A stretch of DNA of 64,000 nucleotides from Allomyces macrogynus ATCC 38327 (GCA_000151295.1 GG745341.1:1257137-1321136); one strand, 5' to 3'; numbered from the stretch's first letter, positions 12,398 through 22,760 are shown. Notes: generated by a model from the letters alone, not told the origin. A program made the numbers and translations.

Positions 12398-15278
12398 ATG
12401 GGAGCAAAGGTCGCTCCTGCAACTGGTGCGTGTGATTGGCAACAGCAGCAGCAACACGATCAGCCGCTCGAGCACGTCGCCGCTCCGTTCGCCAGCGGAC
12501 TTGCGGGACGACGACGTGCCGGATCCGACAACATCACCCTCGCGCCCAATCACATCGCGACTTGCCGCACTGTGCTGCACGACATGCGCTCCTCGGCCCC
12601 AACGGCCGCTGAGCCCGGCGCCCTCGCGAGCGCTGCCGCACCCACGCCGCCCGACCAACTGGCCCCGATTGCCACGACCAGCACGTCGCGCCCCAGTCTC
12701 GCTGTCCTCTGCCATGATCATGGAATCCCCGACGAGCGCGCCTCGCGGCCTATGAGCGCGCCGACGTCCGGATCGCGCTCTCGCCCAAAATCGCCTGCCG
12801 CGGGGCCGCTCTCGGCCACGGCCACGTCCACGGCCGCGTCGCCCGCATCGTCGCATTTTGCGCTCCGCGACCCGCGCGTCGACTCGGTCCCGAGCGTGCC
12901 CGACCCGGCCATGTCCCCGGCCGACCGCCTGCTCGTGCTCTCCGACCTGATCCAGGCGTTTTCCGACCAGGACGTGAATGCTGATGCTGGTGCAACGACT
13001 AAGGCAGCGAAGGTCGCGGCGCCAGGTGCTCTGGGGTTCGTGCCGGGTCTGCTCCCGCCGGTAACGGGGCCAGTCGCGTCGGATCAAAACTCTGCGCCGA
13101 TTTCCAACTCGGAAACGGCCACCGCGGCGCAAGCCGCCTCGACGCTCGCCGCGACCGCGTCCCCACCCGCATCCGCATCCGCATCCGCATCCGCATCCGC
13201 ATCCGCATCCGCATCCACCCCAGCCATGGTCGCGACGACCACGCCGCAGTACCACACGCAGCGCACGCTCCTCGACGGCTCTGCCGGCAAAATCAAGCTC
13301 GCAACCCACATTCTGACCGGCGAGCAGGTTGTCATCAAGTGCCTCGACAAGGCGCGGCTGCAGCTCGACGCCGACGCCTGGCACGCGGCGCTGCGCGAAA
13401 TCTCGGTCACGGCGAGCCTCGCGCACCCGCACATTGCCCCGCTCCTGCACGTGCTCGACTCGCCGATGGCCGTCATGCTCGTTTTCCAGTTTGAGCCGGG
13501 AGGCGACTTGCTCGACTATCTCGTGCGCCGTGCCAAGGAGCGCACTGCGCTCGTCTTGGCCAAGGCCTCGAACAGTGTCGCGCCCGCCAAGGTCGCCGCG
13601 GCCGCGTCGGGGATGAGCGAGGCACGAGCGCGGCACTTGTTTGTGCAGATTGCCGACGCGGTTCGGTACTGCCACGAGCGCGGGATTGTGCACCGGTACG
13701 GCGCTTACTTTGGATGAGTTTGACCCAGTGTCGCCGGCGACCACTTATTTTCTGCGTCGCGGCGGCATTTTAGAGATTTGAAGGTGGGACCCGCTTCGCT
13801 CGAAGGCACCAGACCGACCAACTGGAGCTGACCTGGCGCATGTCCCTCTTTAGCCCGACAACATTTTGCTCGACCCGCACGGCTACGTCAAGCTGATTGA
13901 TTTTGGCTCGTGGGACACGCGATTGCTGCTGCGCCGAATTGCACGTTGTTAACACGAGCTCCTTCTCCACCAGGGTTCACGAACGTTTTGGAGTCCAAGA
14001 GCCAGCTGATCAACACTTATTGCGGCAGCTTGTCATACTCGGCGCCGGGTCCGTGCATGTTCAATGCAAAATCTCGGCTTTTGACTCTAATTCGATCTCT
14101 TGACACTGCGCGCCCCGACCCACAGAGATGCTGGCCAAGCAGCCGTACGAGGGCATGCCGGCCGACGTTTGGAGTTTGGGCGTGACGCTGTACGTCATGT
14201 GCACGGGTGCGTTTCGACTTGGCCAATCATTTGCGTATGTGCTCCAAGCACTGACATTTTGAGCTGTTAAGGCAAGTCGCCGTTTGATGAGTCCAACATG
14301 ACGGCCATGTTTGCGCAAATGTCGACGGGCGATATTCCGTACCCAACTGACATGTCTGCTGGTACGCCGTGTCGCCAATTTCCATCGACAAGCACGCATC
14401 CAGGCTCACTTTCTTTGCCCCAAATGCACGTAGAGCTCAAGTTGCTCCTCAAGTCGATGCTCGACCCGGACCCGACCCGGCGCGCATCGATCCAGGCCGT
14501 TCTCGCGCACCCGTGGGTCCTGCTCGACGACAATGAAGAAGAAGAACGCGGCCGTACCCCACTCAACCGCGACTCCCCTTCCCCCACCACTACCGACGAC
14601 GAGGCCGATCCCGATGCGACCTCGATGAACGCGACGCAGGGCTCCGACGCTTCCAGCACCACTTCCCGGCTCGACCGGTACCTCGACGCGTCCTCGTCAT
14701 CGGCCACCAGCGACCCCGGCGCCGACACCTCTTCCGAAATCGACGACGACGACGACGACGACCCAAACAATCAGTCGCACACGGTCGTGTTCGACCCCGT
14801 CCCGGCGTCGGCGCGCCGCGGGTCTCAGGGCCGCGTCGACGAATCGATTCTCGAAATGATGCTCACCGAGTATGCGGCCGCGTTCCCGGACGCGGCGCGC
14901 ACGACCGCGCGCGTCATGCAACGCGTGCCGTCGCACGAGTTTGCAACGTACGAGCTCTTGCGCGAGCGGGCGCGCCGTGAACGTGCGAAACCGGTCGTGG
15001 CCGCAGTCGCGGCAGAACCGGTGGCAGCCGTCGACGAGGCGCGGTGGGACCGGTTTTCGCGACAGTCGCTGGCGGATCTCGAGCGCAGCGTGCTGAGTAC
15101 GCGATCGTCGTCGTTGAGTAGGACCGCGTCCGAGGATGAGCATTTGGATGGCGATGAGGCAGCGCAGGTGGGTGGGGATGTGGTCGGGGCGGGCACGCGC
15201 GGGTTGTTGGGCGCCGTCAGCGGGACCACGTTCAAGGCCATGGCGATTGTCGAGGAGGAGGAAGAAGACGAGGACTAA
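12398..15278 (+). CDS. Serine/threonine protein kinase (CAMK/Snf1-like), spliced
   Basis: Phosphorylates protein Ser/Thr by family. A long low-complexity N-terminus (poly-Q, Ser/Ala-rich, with an Ala-Ser run from a hexamer repeat) precedes the catalytic domain at about 13240. The glycine loop is weak (LLDGSAGKIKLA), and the ATP-binding lysine sits in VVIKCLDK. The HRDLKPDN catalytic loop is assembled from three exons: ...-13695, a 10-nt microexon 13774-13783 (A-GAT-TTG-AAG) and 13854 onward. VKLIDFG follows. Later exons give TYCGSLSYSAPE (activation segment, APE), DVWSLGVTLY, GKSPFDESN and the RRAS..HPW C-lobe end. Introns: 13696-13773, 13784-13853, about 13910-13973, 14049-14125, 14207-14271 and 14362-14433. 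The join after DFG does not keep frame (remainder 2 meets a phase needing 1), so an indel or unusual splice is present there. An acidic, poly-Asp tail follows. The start ATG is the least certain point. Confidence 0.8.
13169..13216 (+). repeat. Hexamer microsatellite (GCATCC)8
   Basis: Eight perfect GCATCC units inside the kinase gene's N-terminal coding region. They encode alternating Ala-Ser, so length changes keep frame. Confidence 0.95.
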
Positions 15279-15940
15279 TTTGGATTGACAAAAATGGTGG
15301 GAACTGATATCTTTGGGAATGGCCGGCTCACGCAGGCGGCGTCCACCATGATGTGGGCTGAACATGGGCGGCTGGGAAAGGAGCGCATAACAGCGCTCCT
15401 GGCCGGGGAATGCATCGTCATATCGCGTTAATGACTGTGTGGGGGCCGGTAAATGTGGCTCAATCAGCACGACGTTGACATCAGATGTTCCCTCTCCATT
15501 TGGACATCCTTCCACGGCCGTTGTGGTCAGGTGCAGGCGCCCAGACTCAGCACTTCGCGCATGGGCAAGATGCGTTGAAGTGGAAGATAGCTAATGATGC
15601 GAGCACGCGCAGGCGTTGGTGACGGTTTGCTTCAGGTTGACTGTGCAACTTCTGGCCGTTGCTGACCGCAATTGCCCACCGCTGTTGCCTGTTGCAGCTG
15701 TTGCTGAGTCTTACTGTTGCTGGCCGGTATTGCTCGCCACGATTAGTGCAAGTCGTCACGATCCTGCAAGGCTGTTGCAATACTGTTTTGCCATGATCTG
15801 CTGACAGCAGCAGACCGTGGTTTGTGCGTTAATTGGCCGCAGCGCAGTCTGACCAATCCTCAAGGTCACCACTGGTGTGTCTGCAAGAAATTCAAACTTG
15901 AAGAGTCATGAGCGCTGGCGGCGCACGTTGGCGCACAACG

Positions 15941-15990
15941 CCCCGAAAGGTACTATATAGCTGAGGATATAGTACAGTACCTTTTGGGGG
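15941..15990. repeat. Imperfect inverted repeat / hairpin
   Basis: The left arm CCCCGAAAGGTACTATAT (15941-15958) is complementary to ATATAGTA...TACCTTTTGGGG (15967-15989), apart from a 5-nt CAGTA duplication and one mismatch. The spacer is about 8 nt. This could be a miniature-element terminus or an RNA hairpin. Confidence 0.75.
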
Positions 15991-16354
15991 AAAAAATGTG
16001 GGTATGTCGAAACAGTCATGCGCCTGCCCTTCAAAGTCGTGTTGTACCTTTTACAGACGACGACAGGTATCGAACCCAAACTCCACACATCGTCAAATCT
16101 CGTTACTCCACGACAAATCACCCTTGATCAAACGTCGAAATGCCACAAACACCAGTAAGTATCCCCAGAGGCTGGTCAGTGCATTGGTTTTTCACAAGTT
16201 ACAACTTGCGCCATGCCCATCGCGTTGAACTTTACCGACATGTTTGACCCTCTGGGAACCTGAAAATGTATTCCAAGACGATGATGGTCCATTCGCCCCA
16301 CCAGTACAGGGAGGCACCAACACTATACACGGCGGGCCAGCCGGTGCCGCTTGA

Positions 16355-16360
16355 TATAAA
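16355..16360 (+). promoter_or_regulatory. TATA box of the lipase-like locus
   Basis: TATAAA about 66 nt upstream of the ATG at 16426. The surrounding sequence GATATAAAAGCGC fits a core promoter. Confidence 0.55.
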
Positions 16361-16425
16361 AGCGCAGCGGGCGTTCGAAGTCGCGCGCGACCACATCTCC
16401 TCCTCGAATTCGCTCACAACCCACG

Positions 16426-17128
16426 ATGCACTGCTCGACACCAACGACCCGCGCGCTCCTCGTCGCCCTTCTCCTCACGCTGCAGCTCCTCGTACCGGCC
16501 GCTGTCGCGACCCCGGTCGCAACCGATGAGCACGCTCTCTTGCGCCGCGACCCGCAATTCGCGTCCGACTGGTTCTCGCGCATGTTCCCGTGGGGCAACC
16601 GCAACACTGGGTCGGGCACGCCGTCGTCGAGTGCCGTCACGACCAAGTCGGTCATTTCAGCGGGAGAGCGCGCGCAGCTCGTGATTGTGGCCAAGTGTGC
16701 GTCGGTCGCGTACTGCCTCAACGACCTGGGCCTCTCCGCGTGGACGTGTGGGATCAGCAGGCACCAAGGAGGTGACCGTGTTCCGCACGCCCATCAACGG
16801 CATCAAAGGGTATATGGGCGTTAACGATAACCTGCGGTCGCTCGTGGTTGTGTTCCGCGGGACCGTCGAGCCGGCCAATATTGCCGCCGACGCGAATGGG
16901 ATGCCGAACGCGAATGGGATGCCGGTTTTGGCCAGCCAGGGATTATTCATTGAGAAGCGCTGATCTGACCACCCATTTCTTTAGGCTGTCGCGATTCTCG
17001 CCGCGCTTGACTTGCACGCCGTGTTCCCGTCGGCCAAGGTGGCCGTGACCACGTTTGGTCGGCGCTGGGCGTCATGTTTGGCGGCGCGTGCTGAGCGCGG
17101 GGTCGCGGGGGACGATGCATTGATCTGA
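16426..17128 (+). pseudogene. Broken secreted class 3 lipase
   Basis: The ATG at 16426 opens a good signal peptide (basic start, then LLVALLLTLQLLVPAAVA) and a lipase-3 N-terminus (CASVAYCLNDLG..WTCG). A one-base insertion near 16752 then shifts frame before GTKEVTVFRTP and LVVVFRGTVEPANI. A small in-frame duplication (NGMPNANGMP) and a stop follow at about 16961. The next recognisable piece, AVAILAALDLHAVFP..VAVTTFG from 16985, is the strand after the nucleophile elbow. The GHSLG segment with the catalytic serine and roughly 60 flanking residues are absent, and no donor GT is found before the acceptor at about 16984. The remaining C-terminus (Asp/His) is lost. So no active enzyme can be made. 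Confidence 0.8.
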
Positions 17129-17555
17129 TTAGAACCAAGCCGACTACGGCGATATATATTCCACTTTTGCATGCATTTGCTGGCGTGATCCGCGGTTGGT
17201 TTCGTGGGAGTCGATCGGAAAGTGGGCAGCTCAGCCAGGTCATCGCGGAAACGAAAGGCAGGAAGGTAAGAAGCAACGAGAAAGCGCTGCGACCCCACAG
17301 CGGCACCGTCCACCACACCACCGCGCATTCTTTGCTTCTGCAGCCTTCTTCTCCACCCGGTCCGACCCATCGCTCGCCAACGACGACGACGTCGACGGCC
17401 CTCTCCACCACAACTAGCCGCAACGTCGCCCTCAACTCCGCGGCACACTGCTCCAGCTTGCTGCAGCCGCCTTCAACGCCGGCTCCAACTCCGCGCCCCC
17501 GCTCGCCAAGCTGGTGCTCATCAACCTGCTCAAGGGCTCGCTCAGCGCCATCACC
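17129..17555. other. Gap before the UCS gene
   Basis: GC-rich sequence without a supported gene of its own. The last part (about 17420-17555) is open in the frame of the UCS gene's probable first exon (LLQLAAAAFNAGS), so upstream coding exons may lie here. I could not fix their boundaries. Confidence 0.4.
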
Positions 17556-19837
17556 ATGCTCTCGGCGCCGCCCACGTCGTCGAACGAGAGCGCCGCCGGC
17601 GCCCCGTCCAACGGCGCCGCGGCCGAGCAGCAGCTCGTCGACTTGGTCAACGGGTACGCGAGCGCGGCCCAACAACAAGGCGATGCGCCGCAAGCTTCAG
17701 TTGTGTGACGTGGCCCCCCATCCTTCCCCGCCTTTTTCCTAGCACTTCGCTCGCCGACGACATCAACGACGACGATGCGTCCTTGACCAACGAGGCGCTC
17801 GCGACGCGCATCAAGGACATCACCGCCGGCATCCTACCCCCACCCGCCGACGTGGAGCGCGATCTCGGCCGTCTTTTGCGGCGGCAACTCGCTCCATCTC
17901 CACCAACGCTCCTCCCGCTCTACCTGGCCAAGCTGCTCGAGCTCATCGAGCACCCGCCCAACGGCAAGCCCTCGGCCGCGCACGACGCGCTCAAGGCGCG
18001 CGTCGAGGCCGCCGCCACCGCCTTCCTCACCTCGCAGTTTGCGGCTCCCGCGCGCCGCGAAGTCGGTGCCCGCGCCCTCTCAGTCCTCTTCCAAGCAGCG
18101 CCCGCACTCGCGATGCGCGTCTTTGTCGCGCACGCGACAACGTTCCTCGCGCCAATTGCTGCTGCGCTCGATGACGCGAACCCGCCGGAACCGTTCTTGG
18201 ACGTGCTCGCGAACGCCGCGGCCGCGCATGGGTGCCGCGCGATTATTGAGGCCTACCCGGGGCTCGTCGTGTCGCTCACGGACCTGGCCAGGTCATGCCG
18301 GCAGCCCGGTGGCGGGCGGGTCGCTGCCGCAGCGCTCGCGATGAACGTCCTCACGAAACTCGGGCGCGGATCGGCCGATGCCGAGCAGCTCATGTCGGTG
18401 ATCACCGCCGACAAGTCGACCATGGACCAGCGCGAACGCGCCATGGAAGGGCTCGCGCTCGCGTCGCTGAAGCCCGCCGTCAAGCGGAAGGTCTCGAAGG
18501 CGTCGTTGCTCGTTTTGTTTGCGCTGTTGCGCGTGCCCGTGCCCGCCGTGGGCGAGGACCTGAAAAAGGACACGTCGGTCGGCGCACAGCTCGTGCGGTC
18601 GGCGTCGTTTGTGTTTGGCCTTGTCACGCTCCTGCACCACTTGACCATCTACCCGGTCCCGCGGTCAGACGAGTCGGAGCAGTTGCGCAAACTCGCCAAG
18701 TTTGCGGCCGCCGCCAAGGACCCGTCCGCAGCGGCACGTGTCGATCCAAACATTGAGAACGAGGAAGAGGAGGAAGAGGACGAAGAGGCCATCACGCACC
18801 GGTGCGCGACGCTGCTCGACATGAACGTCGTCTCGCTCCTCGTGACGCTCTACCAGCACCAATGCGCGGTCGTCGGTTCCAGCGCCGGCGCGTCGGACGC
18901 GCTCAAGGCCGGGATCGCGCAAATCTGCCTCGCCCTCTCGCGCACGCCAGCGCACCGCGGGCTCATGGTCCGGCAGGGCGCCGTGAAACTGCTACTCAAG
19001 ATCCGCGACCGCAACGCCGTGCACGCGCTCGCGCGGTGCGCGATCTCGCTCAACCCGAAAGTGGCCTTTGCCGACGCGATTGTCCCGACCCTCGCCGCCC
19101 TGTTCTTCACGCTCTTGCCGGACACGACCAAGACCGTTTCTGCACATCCGCTCGCCGCCGCATCGGCCGCGGACGGGGACGACCTGCACCCGCTCGCGCA
19201 CTTTGAAGCCTTACTCGCCCTGACCAACCTCTCGACGCACGCGACCGTGATCCCGGCGCACGCGACCTGGCTCGCGCGGCTCGACCGCGCGGCCTCTCTG
19301 ACTGCCGACAACCTTGATATTCGCCGCGCGGCCTGGGAACTGCTGGCCAACATGCTCTGCTGTCCCGGCGGAACCCTCGAAGCCCTGGTACCGCCCGACC
19401 GTCCTCTTCCCGCGCGCGTGTCAATGCTCGTGGCCATGGCCATCGCGCACACGCACGCCGACGAGCCGCCCGCGATGCGCCGTGCGGCCACGGGCGTGTT
19501 GGCGATGCTCTCGTTTGCGCCCGCCGTATGCGCCGCGCTCGTGAGTCCGCAAGAGGACGGGACGGTCTTGGCAGCGCGCGTGCTTGCGGTCGTGGCCACG
19601 GAAGAGACAATGGAGATTTTGCACCGCTTGGCGCAGCTGCTTTATAATGCCGCGCACGACCGCGCGTTTGCGACCTGGGCGACGAAAGCGGGGATGGTGC
19701 GCGTGCTGAATGATCGCGTCCGGCCGCGGTGTGCGGGGAACGCGGCGGTCGCGGATCTGGTCGCGAAGACGCTGAAGGTGCTCGCGGTGCAGCAGAAACG
19801 CGGGTCCTCGTCGGCCGCGGGGAGTGAGGTGGTGTGA
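17556..19837 (+). CDS. UCS-domain myosin chaperone (UNC-45 / She4 / Rng3 family)
   Basis: UCS proteins fold and stabilise myosin motor domains for actin-based transport and cytokinesis. The long frame from about 17743 to the TGA at 19837 encodes about 700 residues of all-helical armadillo-like repeats. Recognisable stretches include IKDITAGILP, MNVLTKLGRG, ADKSTMDQRERAMEGLALASLKP (typical UCS 'EGLAYLSL' region), an acidic insert NEEEEEEDEEA, FEALLALTNLS and RRAAWELLANM. The 5' end is uncertain: an upstream piece 17556-17704 (MLSAPPTSS...) joins in frame if a very short intron 17705-17742 (38 nt) is removed, and further exons may lie upstream. I see no TPR domain, unlike animal UNC-45 and like yeast She4. 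Family assignment is good, start weak. Confidence 0.75.
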
Positions 19838-19953
19838 TGGACGGGGATGCCAGGCGGTTTTCTTGACGAGTGCCCGGATCCCCCAAAGGCGTGCAAGTCG
19901 AGGAACCCTCCATATTTTGTAACACATCTCCTTTTGCTCTCCTTTTTCGAATG

Positions 19954-20467
19954 TCAGCACCGCGGCAGCACCTCCGACCCGGGCCCGCAGCAAGGAATGC
20001 GCTTGCCGGGCGTATACGGCTTTTTGACGTCCATGTTGTCGTTGATTTCGTGCCGTGTCGGGTCGATCTGGATTTCTGCACGGCAAACGGTCAGAATGTC
20101 GTCAATCAACCCCCATCCGACCTCAGGAAGACCGTACTGTACACGTCGTTGTCGCTCTTCACGGCCTGCACAATGTTGCGCTCGAGGTAGACGGCGACAT
20201 CGTGCGCTTTTTGCAGCAACTCGGCGCGCTCGCTTTCGGCCGTGACCGATGCGGCGGCTAGGAACTGCTTGCGCGTCTCGAGCTGCGCGGCGGTCAGAGT
20301 CGTCAGGTCACCTGGCAGGAACGGCCGCGAGCGTGAGCGGGACGGTTTATGGAACTGCTACTTGCTGAAAGCATCGAAAGGTAATACCGACCGGCAAAAG
20401 CTTTGCGCTCGGCACGCAAAAGGCGGCGGTAGGCTGCAAGCGCCGGAATTCGTGCGGCGGCCGACAT
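19954..20467 (-). CDS. MZM1: LYR-motif protein, Mzm1/LYRM7 (complex III assembly factor)
   Basis: Matrix chaperone that holds the Rieske iron-sulfur protein Rip1 before its insertion into complex III. Exons on the minus strand: 20467-20392, 20311-20138 and 20075-19954 (372 nt, 123 aa, phase-checked, the same size as yeast Mzm1). The start MSAAARIPALAAYRRLLRA carries the LYR-type tripeptide region (AYR.LLRA) and a basic helix. AFAGD, then TRKQF and NIVQAVKSDNDVYKIQI follow the family pattern. The introns have donors GTCGGT and GTACGG and are 80 and 62 nt. The C-terminus (YTPGKRIPCCGPG) is unusual. The gene is divergent from ATP12, with 334 nt between the starts. Confidence 0.82.
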
Positions 20468-20801
20468 GGTGCGCGGTTGCGGCAAGTTACGGAGCGGCGG
20501 GACAGCGGACACGGTCTAGTTAATCTTTAACGTTGGTTGGGAGCAATCGTATGCGAAGCTAAGGAAGACTTCAGTCCCAACGATGGGCGATTTGCATCTT
20601 TTGTGATTGCTTGACGTGCGGTGGATTGACCACGTAATATCCCTGCCACAGCCATCATCAAGCTCGCAGCCCGTCATGTGCAGCGATCACAGCGTGCTTT
20701 CTGCCGAACAAATCAAATCAACGCCGAACCAGCGCAAGATCAGCCAGCAATCCGTGCAAACCGCCGAGCGAAAAGACAATTTCGAGCCGCTCGCACTCGT
20801 C
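20468..20801. promoter_or_regulatory. Shared divergent promoter of MZM1 and ATP12
   Basis: 334 nt separate the two ATG codons, which point away from each other. No TATA box is obvious. Both genes encode mitochondrial assembly factors, so co-regulation from this interval is plausible but inferred. Confidence 0.5.
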
Positions 20802-21961
20802 ATGTTGTCCAGTAATTCGTTCACGATGATCCCAGCCGCCGTCCGGTCGGCCCTCGGCGCCGCCGCGCCCGTTGCACGGCCCGCGGTTGCCCGATTTGCT
20901 GCACGTTCCGCTCACCGCGCCCTGTCGGTGACGAGCACCCGCTTCGACGCTGCCGCCAGCCGTATGTTCTCACGTATTGGTCAAGCGGGCGTTTGCGAAT
21001 GTGAGATTGATCCGGCCGTTTGCCATTCGCGATAGCCGCACCCAAGCCGCCGCAGCTCAAGCGGTTCTGGCGCGCCGTCTCGCTCAAGGAGAGCGAGAGT
21101 ACGCTCTACCCGTTTTGCGCAGCTTTCGTCGAACTGGTTGCTCATTTCCGACCGCGGTAGATGGCTACAACGTGCTGCTCGACGGCCGCGCCGTCAAGAC
21201 GCCCAAGGGCACGCCGCTCACGGTGCCGGCTGCGCACCGGCACATGGCCTACATGGTCTCGGGCGAATGGGAGTCGCAGGATAAGCTGATCAAGCCCTAC
21301 TCGCTGCCGCTGGTACGCTGTTTGATCAGAGTGCGAAAGTGGACCTGGTGCTTGAGCGCGAGCGCGGATCTAGACGTCGCTCGTCGTCCGCGCACAAGAC
21401 GACATGACCGACCCAGAAGTGCGCGCCGACGCGACCGACAAGTTGATGAAGTTCCTCGACACGGACGCAACGTGGTACGTTCACTTCGCGTTTCTGTCGC
21501 CGCGAAAATTCGACCACCGGTCTGACCAAAGCGAACCTCTCCACGCCAGCTACCACTCGGACCACCCCGAATGCCTCGTTGCGCTGCAGCAGCAGCACTG
21601 GGACCCGCTCGTCGACTGGGTGCGCATGACTTTCGGTGTTGAGCTCCAAACGACCACGTCGCTCCTCGCGCCCAAGCAACCGGCCGCGACCAAGGCCGTT
21701 CTGCGCGCGCATATTGACAAGTACACGCCGCACCAGATGGCGTGCTTTGAAAAGGCCGTGCTCGCGTCCAAGTCGTTTGTGATTGGGTTGGCGCTGGTCG
21801 AGGGCCGACTGTCGGGCCAGCAGGCGAGCGAAGCGGCCCGCGTCGAGGTCATGTCGCAGATTGCCCGGTTTGGCGAGGTCGAGGACGCACATGATGTGGA
21901 TCGCGAGGATATGCAGCGGCAAATGGCGGCGATTGCGGTGGGGGTGGCTACATCAGCGTGA
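20802..21961 (+). CDS. ATP12: ATP synthase F1 assembly factor Atp12 (ATPAF2)
   Basis: Mitochondrial chaperone binding F1 alpha subunits during F1-ATPase assembly. Exons: 20802-20961, 21036-21098, 21161-21312, 21374-21474 and 21550-21961, joined by introns of 74, 62, 61 and 75 nt (donors GTATGT, GTACGC, GTACGC, GTACGT). A second ATG at 20826 could also serve as start. The N-terminus is an Ala/Arg-rich targeting peptide (VARFAARSAHRALS). Family motifs follow in order: KRFWRAVSLKE, YNVLLDGRAVKTP.GTPLTVP, EWESQ, TDATCYHSDHPECLVALQQQHWDPLVDW, TPHQM.CFEKAV..KSFVIGLALVEG. The 75-nt last intron is a multiple of three, so it could be misread as coding; removal restores the conserved CYHSDHP. A decayed copy lies 0.4 kb downstream. 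Confidence 0.93.
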
Positions 21962-22164
21962 AAGGCCAAGTGCAATGGAGATGGTGTCGGATCAAATGTA
22001 TTTTCGTGTATTTTCTGTTGCCTTAGCTCTCTTGACTCTTAAATACATACGTCCGAGAATATGTCAGCAAAAAGGGCAGAGTTGGACAACGAAAACAAAA
22101 CCAAGCCATCATTGCTGAACACACTGGAGCAAGAACGTGGTGTCCTTTCTTTTCCCTCAATAGC

Positions 22165-22245
22165 AGCAAGGTTCGAACTTGCGACAGTATCTCTCGAGTG
22201 TCGGTTAACCGTTAGGCTGAAATGCACCATTCTTGCCCTCCAGGC
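22165..22245 (-). ncRNA. tRNA-like sequence with A- and B-box motifs
   Basis: On the minus strand the string TTCAGCCTAACGGTTAA resembles a tRNA A box. It is followed by GCAAG-TTCGAAC-CTTGC, a perfect T-arm/B box. No matching acceptor stem is found, and the anticodon arm has an oversized loop. So it is a relic or a tRNA-derived element rather than a working tRNA. Confidence 0.4.
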
Positions 22246-22384
22246 GCTCAGTGGTGGTTTTGCTCCTCTACCATTGCATCTATGACCAATGCAGTGGTCC
22301 ATGCTGGCCCAAGTCACTCTTGGGTTCATCCACATGATCTCGTTTGTGCCCAAATCGGCGCTCTTCTTCTCCACTGGCTGCACG

Positions 22385-22760
22385 CGCGATGTCAACTGGG
22401 TGTGCATGGCTTTCAGTGTGGAACTCCTCACTACCATGTCCCTTGGGCTCACACCCAATCAACTGGTCACAAGCAAGGCCACTCTGTGCACACTTATCGA
22501 CCTTTACACGCTGCACCAAATGGCGCGCTTTGAGGAGGCCATGATCGGGTCCAAGTGCGTCCAAATTGTTTGTGATTGGGCTTGTGCTGGTCAAGGGTCA
22601 GCTGTCAGGCCAGCAGGCCAGAGATGAAATGGTGCAGAGATGCAGCATGGGGCAAGGTCATAAAGCAGATTGCCCAGTATGGCAAGGCAGAGGATACACA
22701 TGATGTGGATTGCGAGTATATGTAGCAGCAAATGGCAGTGACTGTGGTGACTGTGGTGAG
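22385..22760 (+). pseudogene. Decayed copy of ATP12 with CpG-to-TpG/CpA changes
   Basis: Reads as the Atp12 C-terminal half (VNW.CMAFSVEL..M, TLHQMARFEEA, then in another frame VIGLVLVKGQLSGQQA and IAQYGKAEDTHDVDCEYM) with frameshifts and an in-frame TAG. Aligned by hand to 21620-21945, most CpGs of the intact gene are TpG or CpA here: GTC GAC to GTC AAC, GTG CGC to GTG TGC, TTC GGT to TTC AGT, GAT CGC to GAT TGC, CAG CGG to TAG CAG. Other divergence is also present, so the duplication is old. Confidence 0.85.

Larger units (their letters stand above)
15279..16425. other. Intergenic DNA with hairpin and TATA box
   Basis: No gene is supported between the kinase stop and the lipase-like start. 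The stretch holds an imperfect inverted repeat at 15941-15990 and, near 16070 on the minus strand, a tRNA T-arm-like string (GGGTTCGATACC). The right end carries the lipase promoter. Confidence 0.6.

Noticed and set aside
12299..13744. 481-codon open frame on the minus strand
   Set aside because: Antisense to the kinase N-terminus, including the Ala-Ser repeat read as Gly-Cys; no domain.
14362..14433. In-frame coding between kinase exons (72 nt)
   Set aside because: Divisible by three and open, but begins GGTACG and ends GTAG; removal gives DMSAELKLLLKSML, matching kinase C-lobes better.
22165..22245. Functional tRNA gene
   Set aside because: T-arm and A-box-like strings are present, but no acceptor stem pairs and the anticodon loop is too large.
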